DNA from: RGIG8306 sp964426655
Lineage (GTDB): Bacteria; Bacillota; Clostridia; Lachnospirales; Lachnospiraceae
Length of the DNA: 64,000 nt
Assembly (NCBI GenBank): GCA_964426655.1
Contig: CAYRQT010000001.1
Coordinates: forward strand, 62,001 to 126,000
Direction: 5' to 3'
The notes under the pieces were generated by a model. The model did no database searches. It was not told the DNA's origin and was given only the letters and a program-made list of their open reading frames with translations. Made by a program: the position numbers and the translations under genes. Positions 53,377 to 62,162 of the stretch are shown here, in pieces. The number at the start of each line of letters is the position of its first letter. Within the stretch, counting starts at the first letter, position 1.

Positions 53377-53405
53377 TTGCAGTCCATATCAAAAAGATTT
53401 ATAAT
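53377..53405 (+). promoter_or_regulatory. Promoter of the MATE gene
   Basis: TTGCAG (53377-53382), 17 bases, TATAAT (53400-53405), about 40 bases before the start at 53445. Confidence 0.75.
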
Positions 53406-53444
53406 GAAATGACTTGCGTATATCGAAGTACTGAAGGAGCTTTC

Positions 53445-54785
53445 ATGACACCTCTATTTTCAAAAAAAGACCTTTATCGACTGATTTTTCCCCTTATGGC
53501 CGAACAATTTCTTGTACTGGGTGTGGGCATGTCCGCCACGCTGATGGTTTCTCCCTTTGGAGAAGCTGCCATCAGCGGGGTCTCTCTGGTGGACACCATC
53601 AGCCAGTTGCTGATCCAGGTCTTCAACGCCCTGGCTACAGGCGGAGCCGTCATCTGTTCCCAGTATCTGGGCCGTCGACGCCCGGATATGGCCTGTAAAG
53701 TGGCAGATCAGCTTTTAGCCGTTCTGGTTATGGCTTCCATCTTCATGATGTTCCTGGCTTTGTTTTTTCATACCGCCATCCTTCGGCTTATTTACGGAAA
53801 TCTGGATGCGGATGTCATGACAAATGCCATTCAGTACTTCATCCCCTGTGCTCTGTCCTACCCTTTCCTTGCCCTGTACGATGGGGGGGCCGCCCTGGCC
53901 CGTTCCATGGGAAATTCCAAAATATCCATGCAGGTTTCCCTCTACATGAACCTCATCAATGTCAGTCTGAACTGCCTGTTGCTGTATGTTTTTTCCATGG
54001 GCACCATCGGTGCAGGCATTGCCACACTGGCCTGCCGTATTTTTGCGGCTTTTTATATTTACTGGATTATTCGCAATCCCCATCAGGAAATACATGTCAG
54101 CCGCATACCCGTTTGGCGTTTAAATGGTACTCTGGTCAGAGAAATCACCCGCATTGGCGTACCTGCCGGACTAGAGGGCAGCATGTTTCAGATTGGGAAG
54201 GTCATTACCATCAGCCTGGTGGCAAATCTTGGCACTGCCTCCATTGCCGCAAATGCGGCCACCGTCCCTCTTGCCTCCCTGGAAACCATTCCCGGTATTG
54301 CCATGGGCCTTGCCCTGATTACCATTGTAGGTCAGTGTGTAGGTGCAAAACGTTTTGAAGAGGCAAAAAAATACATTATATGGTCTATGAAGTTTTCTAT
54401 ATTTGCCATGTTTCTTATTTGTTTGATTTTGCTTGTCTTAAATAAACCACTTTTACACTTGATGAATCTGTCTCCAGAAGCAGAATCCATGGCCCAGACC
54501 CTTTTATTCTGGCACAGCCTCATTGCCTTCTGGCTCTGGCCGGTTTCATTCGTCCTGCCAAACGCCATTCGGGCCGCAGGGGACGCCAGGTTTCCCATGG
54601 TCATTTCTATCCTGTCCATGTGGTTATGCCGTATTGTGCTAAGCTATATTTTCCTGAACGTTTTTCATTTTGATGTACTAGGTGTATGGGTGGCCATGTT
54701 TACAGACTGGCTCTTTCGGGCCGTGTTTTTTATCTGGCGCATCGGAAGCGGAAAATGGCTGCACTATTACCAGGATGTTATCTGA
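53445..54785 (+). CDS. MATE-family efflux transporter
   Basis: A 446-residue membrane protein with about twelve helices in two related halves. MATE signatures include FPLMAEQFLVLGVGMSATLMVS at the N terminus, ISGVSLVDT, and the second-half PAGLEGSMFQIGK. These antiporters expel drugs or metabolites using H+ or Na+. ATG 53445 has AAGGAG 5 bases upstream; the frame opens at 53409. It ends overlapping the convergent HAD gene by 8 bases, so the two genes share their 3' ends without a separate terminator. Confidence 0.93.
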   Translation: MTPLFSKKDLYRLIFPLMAEQFLVLGVGMSATLMVSPFGEAAISGVSLVDTISQLLIQVFNALATGGAVICSQYLGRRRPDMACKVADQLLAVLVMASIFMMFLALFFHTAILRLIYGNLDADVMTNAIQYFIPCALSYPFLALYDGGAALARSMGNSKISMQVSLYMNLINVSLNCLLLYVFSMGTIGAGIATLACRIFAAFYIYWIIRNPHQEIHVSRIPVWRLNGTLVREITRIGVPAGLEGSMFQIGKVITISLVANLGTASIAANAATVPLASLETIPGIAMGLALITIVGQCVGAKRFEEAKKYIIWSMKFSIFAMFLICLILLVLNKPLLHLMNLSPEAESMAQTLLFWHSLIAFWLWPVSFVLPNAIRAAGDARFPMVISILSMWLCRIVLSYIFLNVFHFDVLGVWVAMFTDWLFRAVFFIWRIGSGKWLHYYQDVI

Positions 54786-55509
54786 TTTCCAAATCCCTGC
54801 AGACATCCCATAAACTTCTGCCTGTTCCCTTTATCCCCATGCCTTCAGGTAGCGGCTGTCCCTCACGGTTCAGAAAGTAGGCATCCAGCCCTGCATTTTG
54901 AGCCCCCTGAATGTCCGCTGAAAGGGAATCTCCAATCAGCAGGGCCTTTTCTTTGTCAAAATCCCGAATATGCTTTTCCACATATGCAAAAAAACGGGGG
55001 CTTGGTTTAGGGGCCCCAATTCTCTCTGAGATGAAAATCTGGAGAAAGAAATCATATAACCCCGTTTCTCTAAGACGCCGTTCCTGTGTATTAGCCACCC
55101 CATTTGTGACAATGTAAAGATCAAACCGAAGAGCCAGTTTTCTGATTACCTCCAGGGTTTCCGGGTAAACATATGCCCCCTCTGCCAGGTAATTCTGGTA
55201 AATCCTTTCAAAAGTCTCACTGCTCACCTCCGGGGCCGGATAATCTTTACCCAAAGCCCGGAAGGTCTTTCCGAATCGGGTAAGAAGCACCTCTTCTTTG
55301 GTAACCTCTCCTCTTTCCAGGGCCGTCCACAAATCTCCGTTAATTTTTTCATACACCCTTTTTACTCTTTCATCAAAGGGACAGGAAAAAAAAGCGAAAG
55401 CCCGGGGCAATGCCTGGTTTTCGCTTTCTTTAAAATTCAACAGAACACCGTCTGCATCAAATAATAAATCTCTGTATAATTTAGGATAGAATGTCTTTGA
55501 GAGCCACAT
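54778..55509 (-). CDS. YjjG-type HAD nucleotidase
   Basis: A 243-residue HAD phosphatase of the YjjG/YfnB group (5'-nucleotidases acting on non-canonical pyrimidines). Motif I is LLFDADGVLLNF (nucleophile in FDADG), motif II is the threonine of IVTNGVANTQERRL, motif III lysine is in RIGAPKPSPRFF and motif IV is LIGDSLSADIQGA. ATG 55509 with GGAG 7 bases upstream overlaps the hisC end by 29 bases. It is the last gene of the MerR-rfb operon. Confidence 0.88.
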   Translation of the reverse strand: MWLSKTFYPKLYRDLLFDADGVLLNFKESENQALPRAFAFFSCPFDERVKRVYEKINGDLWTALERGEVTKEEVLLTRFGKTFRALGKDYPAPEVSSETFERIYQNYLAEGAYVYPETLEVIRKLALRFDLYIVTNGVANTQERRLRETGLYDFFLQIFISERIGAPKPSPRFFAYVEKHIRDFDKEKALLIGDSLSADIQGAQNAGLDAYFLNREGQPLPEGMGIKGTGRSLWDVCRDLEIR

Positions 55510-56536
55510 ATAATTTCTCCATTTCTTCTTCTGTCCCAATGGTAATGCGCAGATATTGATCTATTATGGGTTTATTAAAATACCGCACAAATATGTCCTG
55601 TTCCCTCAGTTTTTGGAATATATTCGCCGCCTGTACCCGCTCATGGGTAACAAACAAAAAATTGGTCTGGGAATCCGGAAAAGAAAAGCCCATTTCTCCA
55701 AATCTTACCTTGGCATTTTCCCGGGTCTCCACAATTTTAGCCACTGTATTTTTGAAATAAACCTCATCAGCCAGGGCGGCGGTGCCCATAACAATGGCTG
55801 CGCTGTTCATGGTATAGGAATTATAGGATTGCTTGACGCTGTTTAGTGCAGCAATTAATGCCGGGTTTCCCATGGCATATCCAATTCTGGCCCCTGCCAG
55901 GGAGCGGGATTTGGAAAAGGTCTGCACTACCAGAAGGTTGTCATATTTTTTGATCAGCGGCAGACAGGATGCAGGTGCAAAGTCCACATAGGCCTCATCA
56001 ATAATCACCACTGCGCCGGGATTTTTCCGTATGATTTTTTCCAGTTCATCCGTTGCCATAAACACCCCTGTAGGGGCATTGGGATTGGGAATGACAACCC
56101 CTCCCAGTTCTCCTTCATAATCCTCCGGACGAATCTGAAGCCGGGCATCCAACGGGAGCTGCACATAGGGAATTTGAAACAGATTTGCCCAGACATCGTA
56201 AAAGGAATAGGTGATATTTGGAAAAGCAATGGGATTTTTTCCATTAAAAAATGTGAGGAAAGCCATACCCAGCACATCATCCGAGCCTACCCCCACAAAA
56301 ATTTCTTCCGATGAAATACCATATTTTTCAGCCAGTCTTTCCGCCAGTGCAGATACAGTCGGGTCCGGATAGCGTCGAAGCATCTCGGGATTCATCTGTT
56401 TAAGAGCTTCTATTACCCCCGGAGCCGGAGGATAGGGATTTTCATTTGTATTCAATTTCACAAGATTCGTTCTTTTGGGTTGTTCCCCCGGTGTATAGGG
56501 AATCACTTTTCTAACATTTTTCTGCCATAATGTCAT
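55481..56536 (-). CDS. hisC: Histidinol-phosphate aminotransferase
   Basis: A 351-residue class I/II aminotransferase. N-terminal VKLNTNENPYPPAPGV is the HisC hallmark, and the PLP lysine is in VQTFSKSRSLAGARIGYA; the substrate-phosphate region LRITIGTEEEM is near the C terminus. In this family some members act on phenylalanine or other amino acids. No other histidine gene is nearby, so it is isolated in a cell-surface-sugar operon. It overlaps the VanZ gene by 4 bases. Confidence 0.88.
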   Translation of the reverse strand: MTLWQKNVRKVIPYTPGEQPKRTNLVKLNTNENPYPPAPGVIEALKQMNPEMLRRYPDPTVSALAERLAEKYGISSEEIFVGVGSDDVLGMAFLTFFNGKNPIAFPNITYSFYDVWANLFQIPYVQLPLDARLQIRPEDYEGELGGVVIPNPNAPTGVFMATDELEKIIRKNPGAVVIIDEAYVDFAPASCLPLIKKYDNLLVVQTFSKSRSLAGARIGYAMGNPALIAALNSVKQSYNSYTMNSAAIVMGTAALADEVYFKNTVAKIVETRENAKVRFGEMGFSFPDSQTNFLFVTHERVQAANIFQKLREQDIFVRYFNKPIIDQYLRITIGTEEEMEKLYVALKDILS

Positions 56537-57027
56537 TTCTGTATTCCTTCCTTTTCTCTGCTGTACAGATACACAATCCTTACAACCACAATAAGAGCGA
56601 TCCCAAAGAGCGCCCCCAGACTATCAATACCGATATCCATAAACTGGGGGGTTCTTCCCCCCCGGAACATTTGATGAAATTCATCCGTACAGGCATAGAC
56701 CACAGCGAATATCCAGGCCAGAAAGGCAGTTCGCTTCACTGACACAACCCATGGCCTAAATGCAAACCAAGCCAACATGCCTAAAATGGCATATTCTGTG
56801 AAATGGGCCACCTTTCTGACTATATAGGTGAAAAGCCCCAGAACTTCCGCCTGCGCTGCCACAGACAAATCAGAAATCCCCGGCAGTATCCTGCGTAAAA
56901 CCTGCATGGTCAACCCATCACTCAGTTGGGCGGAAGCATCTCCATCCTGCTGACTGAACCAGAAAATGACCATACACCATAAAATTAAAGGCAGGATACG
57001 CCACCGGTATTTTCTTCTTTCCCCCAT
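56533..57027 (-). CDS. VanZ-family membrane protein
   Basis: A 164-residue protein with four membrane segments of the VanZ-like family. The conserved loop ACTDEFHQMFRGGRTPQFMDIGIDSLGA (about 118-145) is diagnostic. VanZ gives low-level teicoplanin resistance in one setting, but most family members have no known role. It sits between rfbD (9-base gap) and hisC (4-base overlap). Confidence 0.88.
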   Translation of the reverse strand: MGERRKYRWRILPLILWCMVIFWFSQQDGDASAQLSDGLTMQVLRRILPGISDLSVAAQAEVLGLFTYIVRKVAHFTEYAILGMLAWFAFRPWVVSVKRTAFLAWIFAVVYACTDEFHQMFRGGRTPQFMDIGIDSLGALFGIALIVVVRIVYLYSREKEGIQK

Positions 57028-57036
57028 CCATTCTCC

Positions 57037-57882
57037 TTATTCCTGCAGGCTTTTCAGATACCGCCCTACTGCGTCCTGCCATGTGGGCAGATGGGCAAAT
57101 CCCATCTCTGTAAGTTTTTCCTTGCTCATCCGGCTGTTAAAGGGCCTTTTTGCCTTAACCGGAAAAGCAGAGCTGTCTACCGGTGTCACCTCTACATCCA
57201 TGCCTGCCTGTCTGAAAATTTCTTTTGCAAAGGCATACCAGCTGCACAGGCCTTCATTTGTGGCATGATACACACCGTATTTCTCGCTTTCCATCATGTC
57301 CACCAACAACCGAGCCAGATCCAGTGTATAAGTGGGGGAGCCGATCTGGTCATCCACCACACTGACTGCCCCCCGTTCTTCTCCGAGGCGCAGCATGGTT
57401 TTGATAAAGTTTTTTCCATTATAACCGAATACCCAGGAAATGCGAACGATAAAATATTTGGAAACCAGCTCCTGTACAGCCAGTTCTCCCTCATATTTGG
57501 TTTCTCCATACACATTAAGGGGATGTCTTTCATCTTCCGGCTCCCAGGGTCTTTCTCCCTGTCCATCAAACACATAGTCTGTACTGATATACATCATCCT
57601 GATGTCCAGATCTTTGCACACTTCGGCAATATTCCTGGTGCCATCCCGATTGACCCTTCTGCAAAGGGCTACATTGTCTTCTGCTGCATCTACAGCTGTG
57701 TATGCTGCACAATGTACCACCCCATCCACATTTGCCTGGGAAATAACCATTCTCACTGCTTCAGGATCTGTAATGTCCATTTCCTGTATATCTACACCCA
57801 CTGTTTCTATTCCCCGGCCGGCACACTCCTGGACCACATCGTAGCCCAGCTGTCCCTTTACTCCAGTTACCAGTAATCGCAT
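57037..57882 (-). CDS. rfbD: dTDP-4-dehydrorhamnose reductase
   Basis: A 281-residue short-chain dehydrogenase for the last step of dTDP-L-rhamnose synthesis. The NAD(P) motif is VTGVKGQLGYDV (5-16), the pathway motif MYISTDYVFDG follows, and the catalytic YGETK tyrosine-lysine pair is present. It lies 14 bases after rfbB. The epimerase gene rfbC is not in this window, so it must lie elsewhere or be replaced. Confidence 0.95.
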   Translation of the reverse strand: MRLLVTGVKGQLGYDVVQECAGRGIETVGVDIQEMDITDPEAVRMVISQANVDGVVHCAAYTAVDAAEDNVALCRRVNRDGTRNIAEVCKDLDIRMMYISTDYVFDGQGERPWEPEDERHPLNVYGETKYEGELAVQELVSKYFIVRISWVFGYNGKNFIKTMLRLGEERGAVSVVDDQIGSPTYTLDLARLLVDMMESEKYGVYHATNEGLCSWYAFAKEIFRQAGMDVEVTPVDSSAFPVKAKRPFNSRMSKEKLTEMGFAHLPTWQDAVGRYLKSLQE

Positions 57883-57896
57883 ACTTCACCCCTCTC

Positions 57897-58922
57897 TTAT
57901 TTCAGGCGATCTCCATACATTTCATTAAAGTAATTCTGATACTCTCCATTAAGAATATTCTGCCACCATTCCTTATTGTTCAGATACCAGTCAATTGTCT
58001 GGGCAATTCCCGTATCAAAGGTATACTGAGGCTTCCATCCAAGCTCTGTTTCCAGTTTGGTGGGGTCAATAGCATATCGCATATCATGTCCCGGGCGATC
58101 TTTCACATATTTAATTAAGGATTCCGGCTTATTTAATGCCTTTAAGATGGTTTTTACCACCTCCAGATTGGTTCTTTCATTGTGGCCTCCCACATTATAA
58201 ACCTCACCCACACGACCATTGCGAATAATCAGGTCAATGGCTTTGCAATGGTCCGATACATGAAGCCAGTCTCTGACATTTGCCCCATTTCCATACACCG
58301 GCAACTCCTCATCAGCCAGTGCCCGGCTGATCATTAAAGGAATCAGTTTCTCCGGAAAATGGTAAGGTCCATAATTATTGGAGCAGCGGCTTATGGTTAC
58401 CGGCAAGCCAAAAGTTCTATGATAAGCCAGGACAAAAAGGTCTGCACTGGCTTTGGATGAAGAATACGGGCTGGAGGTATGAAGAGGGGTTTCTTCTGTG
58501 AAGAAAAGATCCGGACGGTCCAGAGGAAGATCTCCATATACTTCATCTGTAGATACCTGATGATAGCGGGTTACCCCATACTTCTTTGCAGCATCCAGCA
58601 ACGTCACCGTTCCCAGTACATTGGTCTGCACAAAAATGCCAGGGTCTTCGATGGAACGATCCACATGGCTTTCCGCCGCAAAATTTACCACAATGTCAAA
58701 TTTTTCCTTTTCAAACAAATCCATAATAAAAAAACGGTCTGCAATATCCCCTTTTACAAATTTGTAATTTGGTTTATTTTCCACCGGTTTAAGGGTTTCC
58801 AGATTCCCTGCATAAGTCAGAAGGTCCAGATTCACAATCTGATCCTCTGGATACTGATTGACCATATACTGTACAAAATTTCCACCGATAAAACCGGCAC
58901 CGCCTGTCACTAAAATCTTCAT
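57897..58922 (-). CDS. rfbB: dTDP-glucose 4,6-dehydratase
   Basis: A 341-residue extended SDR enzyme for the second step of dTDP-rhamnose synthesis. It shows ILVTGGAGFIGGNFV (3-17), HQVSTDEVYGDL with catalytic Thr/Asp/Glu, the YSSSKA catalytic tyrosine and lysine, and NNYGPYHFPEKLIP. ATG 58922 is chosen: GGAAGGA lies 8 bases upstream and it gives the family N terminus. It follows rfbA by 31 bases. Confidence 0.97.
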   Translation of the reverse strand: MKILVTGGAGFIGGNFVQYMVNQYPEDQIVNLDLLTYAGNLETLKPVENKPNYKFVKGDIADRFFIMDLFEKEKFDIVVNFAAESHVDRSIEDPGIFVQTNVLGTVTLLDAAKKYGVTRYHQVSTDEVYGDLPLDRPDLFFTEETPLHTSSPYSSSKASADLFVLAYHRTFGLPVTISRCSNNYGPYHFPEKLIPLMISRALADEELPVYGNGANVRDWLHVSDHCKAIDLIIRNGRVGEVYNVGGHNERTNLEVVKTILKALNKPESLIKYVKDRPGHDMRYAIDPTKLETELGWKPQYTFDTGIAQTIDWYLNNKEWWQNILNGEYQNYFNEMYGDRLK

Positions 58923-58953
58923 TTTTCTTTTCCTTCCCTGACCTTCCTTTATT

Positions 58954-59838
58954 TTATTTCGTGTATAAAAATTTACCGTCCAGCACATCCTTCAGATAAG
59001 CGCCGTACTGGTTCTTCTTGTAAATCTCATAAATCTGTGCCAGCTCTTCTCTGGTAATCCACCCACGGTGATAGGCAATTTCTTCCAGGCAGGCTATTTT
59101 TCTGTGCTGATGTGTTTCAATGGTCCGCACAAAATTGGTGGCATCCACAAGTGATTCATGGGTTCCGGTATCCAGCCAGGTAAATCCCTGCCCAAGAACC
59201 GTTACCTCCAACGCACCTTTCTCCAGATATATCCGGTTCAAATCTGTAATTTCCAACTCTCCCCTGGCAGAAGGTTTTAGGTTTTTGGCATACTCCACTA
59301 CCTGGTTATCGTAAAAATACAACCCGGTAACACAGTAATTGCTCTTGGGTCTGGCCGGTTTTTCTTCAATGGAAATGGCCTTTCCATCCTGATCAAATTC
59401 CACAATGCCAAATCGTTCCGGATCATCCACATAATACCCGAATACAGTGGCCCCTGAAGTCTTTTTTGCCGCCTCCTGCAATTGTTTTCTCAACCCATGG
59501 CCATGGAAAATATTATCTCCCAGAACCATGGCAACTGTATCTTCTCCTATGAAATCTGCGCCAATGATAAAGGCCTGCGCAAGGCCATCCGGACTGGGCT
59601 GAACCGCATATTCCAGATGAATACCAAACTGGGCTCCGTCCCCCAAAAGTGCTTCAAATCTGGGCGTATCCTCCGGCGTGGAGATAATCAGAATCTCACG
59701 GATACCAGAATTCATGAGTACGGACAAGGGATAATAAATCATAGGTTTGTCGTAAATGGGAAGAAGTTGCTTACTTGTTACTTTGGTTAGAGGATATAAT
59801 CTGGTTCCGCTTCCCCCCGCTAAAATAATTCCTTTCAT
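58954..59838 (-). CDS. rfbA: Glucose-1-phosphate thymidylyltransferase
   Basis: A 294-residue nucleotidyltransferase that makes dTDP-glucose. The N-terminal GGSGTRLYPLTKVTSKQLLP carries the catalytic arginine and lysine, YDKPMIYYPLSVLM follows, and WLDTGTHESL lies near residue 222. The family is allosterically inhibited by dTDP-rhamnose. Its ATG overlaps the end of the MerR/methyltransferase gene by 4 bases, so it is translationally coupled to that regulator. Confidence 0.97.
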   Translation of the reverse strand: MKGIILAGGSGTRLYPLTKVTSKQLLPIYDKPMIYYPLSVLMNSGIREILIISTPEDTPRFEALLGDGAQFGIHLEYAVQPSPDGLAQAFIIGADFIGEDTVAMVLGDNIFHGHGLRKQLQEAAKKTSGATVFGYYVDDPERFGIVEFDQDGKAISIEEKPARPKSNYCVTGLYFYDNQVVEYAKNLKPSARGELEITDLNRIYLEKGALEVTVLGQGFTWLDTGTHESLVDATNFVRTIETHQHRKIACLEEIAYHRGWITREELAQIYEIYKKNQYGAYLKDVLDGKFLYTK

Positions 59839-61064
59839 TGGTTCCCTCTTTCTGCCTCAAGGCTGTTGCTTTTTATCGGACCCTTACACAAAAAGGCCCC
59901 TGCTTCCTTGGTGATGATCAGCTCACCATTTTTTTGTCGTTTCTTCTCTAGGTAACTGCAAAATTCCTCATAGCGGTCTTTTAAATAATCATGCTGATTT
60001 CCATGGCAGGAAAGGATATACTCCAGAATAGGCCCTACCCGATCCGCATGCAGTGTATCCTCATGCTGTAGCCTTTCAATTCCTTCAAAAAAAGGCTCCA
60101 GCTGCCGTGCGCCGTTTTCCAGGCCAAATACCTCATTAAGGTTTACTTCTGCCAGCGCAATCCGCTCATCAAAACCCTTGGCCAACAGGCTGACTTCCTT
60201 CATGTGATTGGCGCCATAAGTGCTGCAAAAAAAGGTTCCCCCCGGTCTCAGAACTCTTGCCACCTCTTCCAACACTTTTTTTCGGTCCTTGACATAAAAC
60301 AGCATGTGGTTAGCCAGCACCAGATCGAATGCATTATCCTCAGCAGGAATGGCTGCCGCATCAAAGACCTGAAACTGCTTCTTCCCAGCAACTCCCCGAA
60401 GATGCTTTTTAGCATCTTTGATCATCCCCGGAGAGAGATCCGAAAGGATAAGCGAAAGGCCTGGCGGCAGCTTCTCTGTATTGGTTCGCCAAAGTTCTCC
60501 ATTGCCACAACCAAGATCCAGAATTTTTACGTCCTCACTTATAGGAATCTGACGAAATATCCAACTATACCAGCCCTCCGGATTAGTGGAATATTTTTTA
60601 TGAAGCCCAATTCGCACTTTTAGGTTATTCGCATTTTTATACTGTTCCGGAAGGTCTTTTTCCATACCAATAACATGAATCAGCTGTAAAATCTGTTCCC
60701 AATCCACTTCCTGATTTTCCTGCACCATGTGGGCCGTTTCACAAATAGCCTCCTCCACCTGCTGCAGCCCCTCCATTTTTTTACGCACCAATGCCAGCTG
60801 CATTTCCAGAGATCTGGCCACAAAATCCGGGTCATTATCCCGCATGGTCAAATCTCCGACTTCTGTCAGAGAAAACCCCAGATACTTCAGGGAAAGAATT
60901 TTTTGTAGCTTTGCAAAGTCCGCATCTGTATACAACCGATATCCTGAATCACTTATATGGGTTGGACGAAGCAGTCCCTCCTTATCATAGTACCGGATGG
61001 TCCGAATAGAGACGTTGGCTTTTCTGGCGAACTCCCCGGAAGTATAAATATGTGCCTTTTTCAT
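59835..61064 (-). CDS. MerR-family regulator fused to a SAM methyltransferase
   Basis: A 409-residue two-domain protein. Residues 1-75 are a MerR winged helix (YTSGEFARKANVSIRTIRYYDKEGLL, SGYRLYT), then a long coiled helix to about 125. A class I methyltransferase spans about 150-400 with motif I ILDLGCGNGELW (about 195) and the LVLANHMLFYV region. The methyltransferase replaces the usual ligand domain. The target of methylation is unknown. It heads an operon with rfbABD, VanZ, hisC and a HAD gene, behind a MerR-type promoter and a leader terminator. ATG 61064 has AAAGGGAG 4 bases upstream. Confidence 0.9.
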   Translation of the reverse strand: MKKAHIYTSGEFARKANVSIRTIRYYDKEGLLRPTHISDSGYRLYTDADFAKLQKILSLKYLGFSLTEVGDLTMRDNDPDFVARSLEMQLALVRKKMEGLQQVEEAICETAHMVQENQEVDWEQILQLIHVIGMEKDLPEQYKNANNLKVRIGLHKKYSTNPEGWYSWIFRQIPISEDVKILDLGCGNGELWRTNTEKLPPGLSLILSDLSPGMIKDAKKHLRGVAGKKQFQVFDAAAIPAEDNAFDLVLANHMLFYVKDRKKVLEEVARVLRPGGTFFCSTYGANHMKEVSLLAKGFDERIALAEVNLNEVFGLENGARQLEPFFEGIERLQHEDTLHADRVGPILEYILSCHGNQHDYLKDRYEEFCSYLEKKRQKNGELIITKEAGAFLCKGPIKSNSLEAERGNQ

Positions 61065-61125
61065 TTTTCTCCCTTTATTATGCCGCTTTTCCTCCGGATC
61101 AATGCCGTCCCTCTTCATCAAAAAA

Positions 61126-61143
61126 GGGCTGCCCCGGCAACCC
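61126..61143 (-). terminator. Leader terminator (attenuator) of the MerR/methyltransferase operon
   Basis: GGGTTGC, loop CGGG, GCAGCCC (one G-T pair) is followed on the minus strand by TTTTTTG at 61125-61119. The stem can extend by three further weak pairs. It lies between the promoter (61206-61176) and the ATG (61064), so messages started there must pass it. It could also end transcripts coming from mraY. Confidence 0.7.
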
Positions 61144-61175
61144 TCTCTTAACCTTACAAGCGTTACCTATACGTC

Positions 61176-61206
61176 ATTATATAGGCTGACGTTGGGTCAG
61201 TGTCAA
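61176..61206 (-). promoter_or_regulatory. MerR-type promoter with 19-base spacer
   Basis: TTGACA (61206-61201) and TATAAT (61181-61176), both perfect, are separated by 19 bases. The spacer contains the inverted repeat CTGAC-CCAAC-GTCAG (61200-61186). A 19-base spacer with a dyad between the elements is the signature of promoters bent by MerR proteins, so autoregulation by the fusion protein downstream is expected. Confidence 0.85.
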
Positions 61207-61222
61207 GCATCTTTTTTCTCTT

Positions 61223-62149
61223 TCATGAAAGTGCATATAAAACCAGCAAAATCAAAGCCACCTGAATCAGGGAAAACCGATGTACCACCTGTGCATTTGA
61301 CCATCCCCACTTCTTTCGAACATGATCATGAAATGGCATCTGCACATTTTTAAATAAATGCCACTTGAACAGCCGGATACACAACACTTTTACCAGACCC
61401 AGGCCACCATCCAAAAGAAGAATCAGCGCCACCAGCAGATACAGTACCGGAGCGCCGCTTTTTAGCGCTGCAATGGCCAGGAATAACCCCATGGCCCGGG
61501 AGCCTGCATCGCCCATCAGGACCCTGCTGGGCGTGGCATTGAACCAGAGGTAAGCCAGTAAGCACATGATAAAGAGTAAAATGCCATATGAAAATAAATC
61601 TGCACGTCCAAAATGGGTTGCTATACCATAAAATCCCCCGAGAGAAGCAATGGTCAGTGTACCGGAAAGGCCGTCCACCCCATCTGCACAATTCGTCACA
61701 TTGATGGATACCCAGACCAGGGCGATAATCAATAGCAGATACAAGGGATATGGAATAGTGACGGAAAGCTGTCCGAACCAGAGAAAAATCTGTCTGGTAT
61801 TATTGGCCAGAAAGGTAATTCCTACTAATACAGCAATGATCAGATCCAAAATGCCTTTTTTCCATTCCCCCCAAGGTACCTTGGCTTCATCATCGAAATA
61901 CCCCGTCAGCATTTCTCCCACAAGCAAAAGGATATAACTTACCCACTCCCGACTGATTCCGCCAAAAATAATGCCGGTCAGGGAAAAAACCAGAACAAAA
62001 ATAAGTCCAGCCCCCCTGGGTTTACCTGCAGACAACTTCCCATTATGTGCATAAGCCCTTCCCTGATCCTTTGGCAATATTGGCATCAGAATCCGAATCG
62101 CCAAAAAAGTTAGAATAAATGCTGCTGCCAGTCCTGCGACTTTCCACAT
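61223..62149 (-). CDS. MraY/WecA-superfamily phospho-sugar transferase, MraY-like
   Basis: A 308-residue membrane enzyme with about ten helices. Catalytic aspartates are in GYFDDEAKV (86-87), NCADGVDGLSG and LMGDAGSRAMG (Asp214). The late cytoplasmic motif, HHH in classical MraY, reads PFHDHVRKK (HDH at 274-276), and the early GTPTMGG motif reads AGKPRGAG. It most likely transfers phospho-MurNAc-pentapeptide or a related sugar phosphate to undecaprenyl phosphate. It lies 13 bases after prfA, away from a division/cell-wall cluster. Whether it is the only MraY of the genome is unknown. Confidence 0.8.
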   Translation of the reverse strand: MWKVAGLAAAFILTFLAIRILMPILPKDQGRAYAHNGKLSAGKPRGAGLIFVLVFSLTGIIFGGISREWVSYILLLVGEMLTGYFDDEAKVPWGEWKKGILDLIIAVLVGITFLANNTRQIFLWFGQLSVTIPYPLYLLLIIALVWVSINVTNCADGVDGLSGTLTIASLGGFYGIATHFGRADLFSYGILLFIMCLLAYLWFNATPSRVLMGDAGSRAMGLFLAIAALKSGAPVLYLLVALILLLDGGLGLVKVLCIRLFKWHLFKNVQMPFHDHVRKKWGWSNAQVVHRFSLIQVALILLVLYALS

Positions 62150-62162
62150 TTTGACATCCCCC

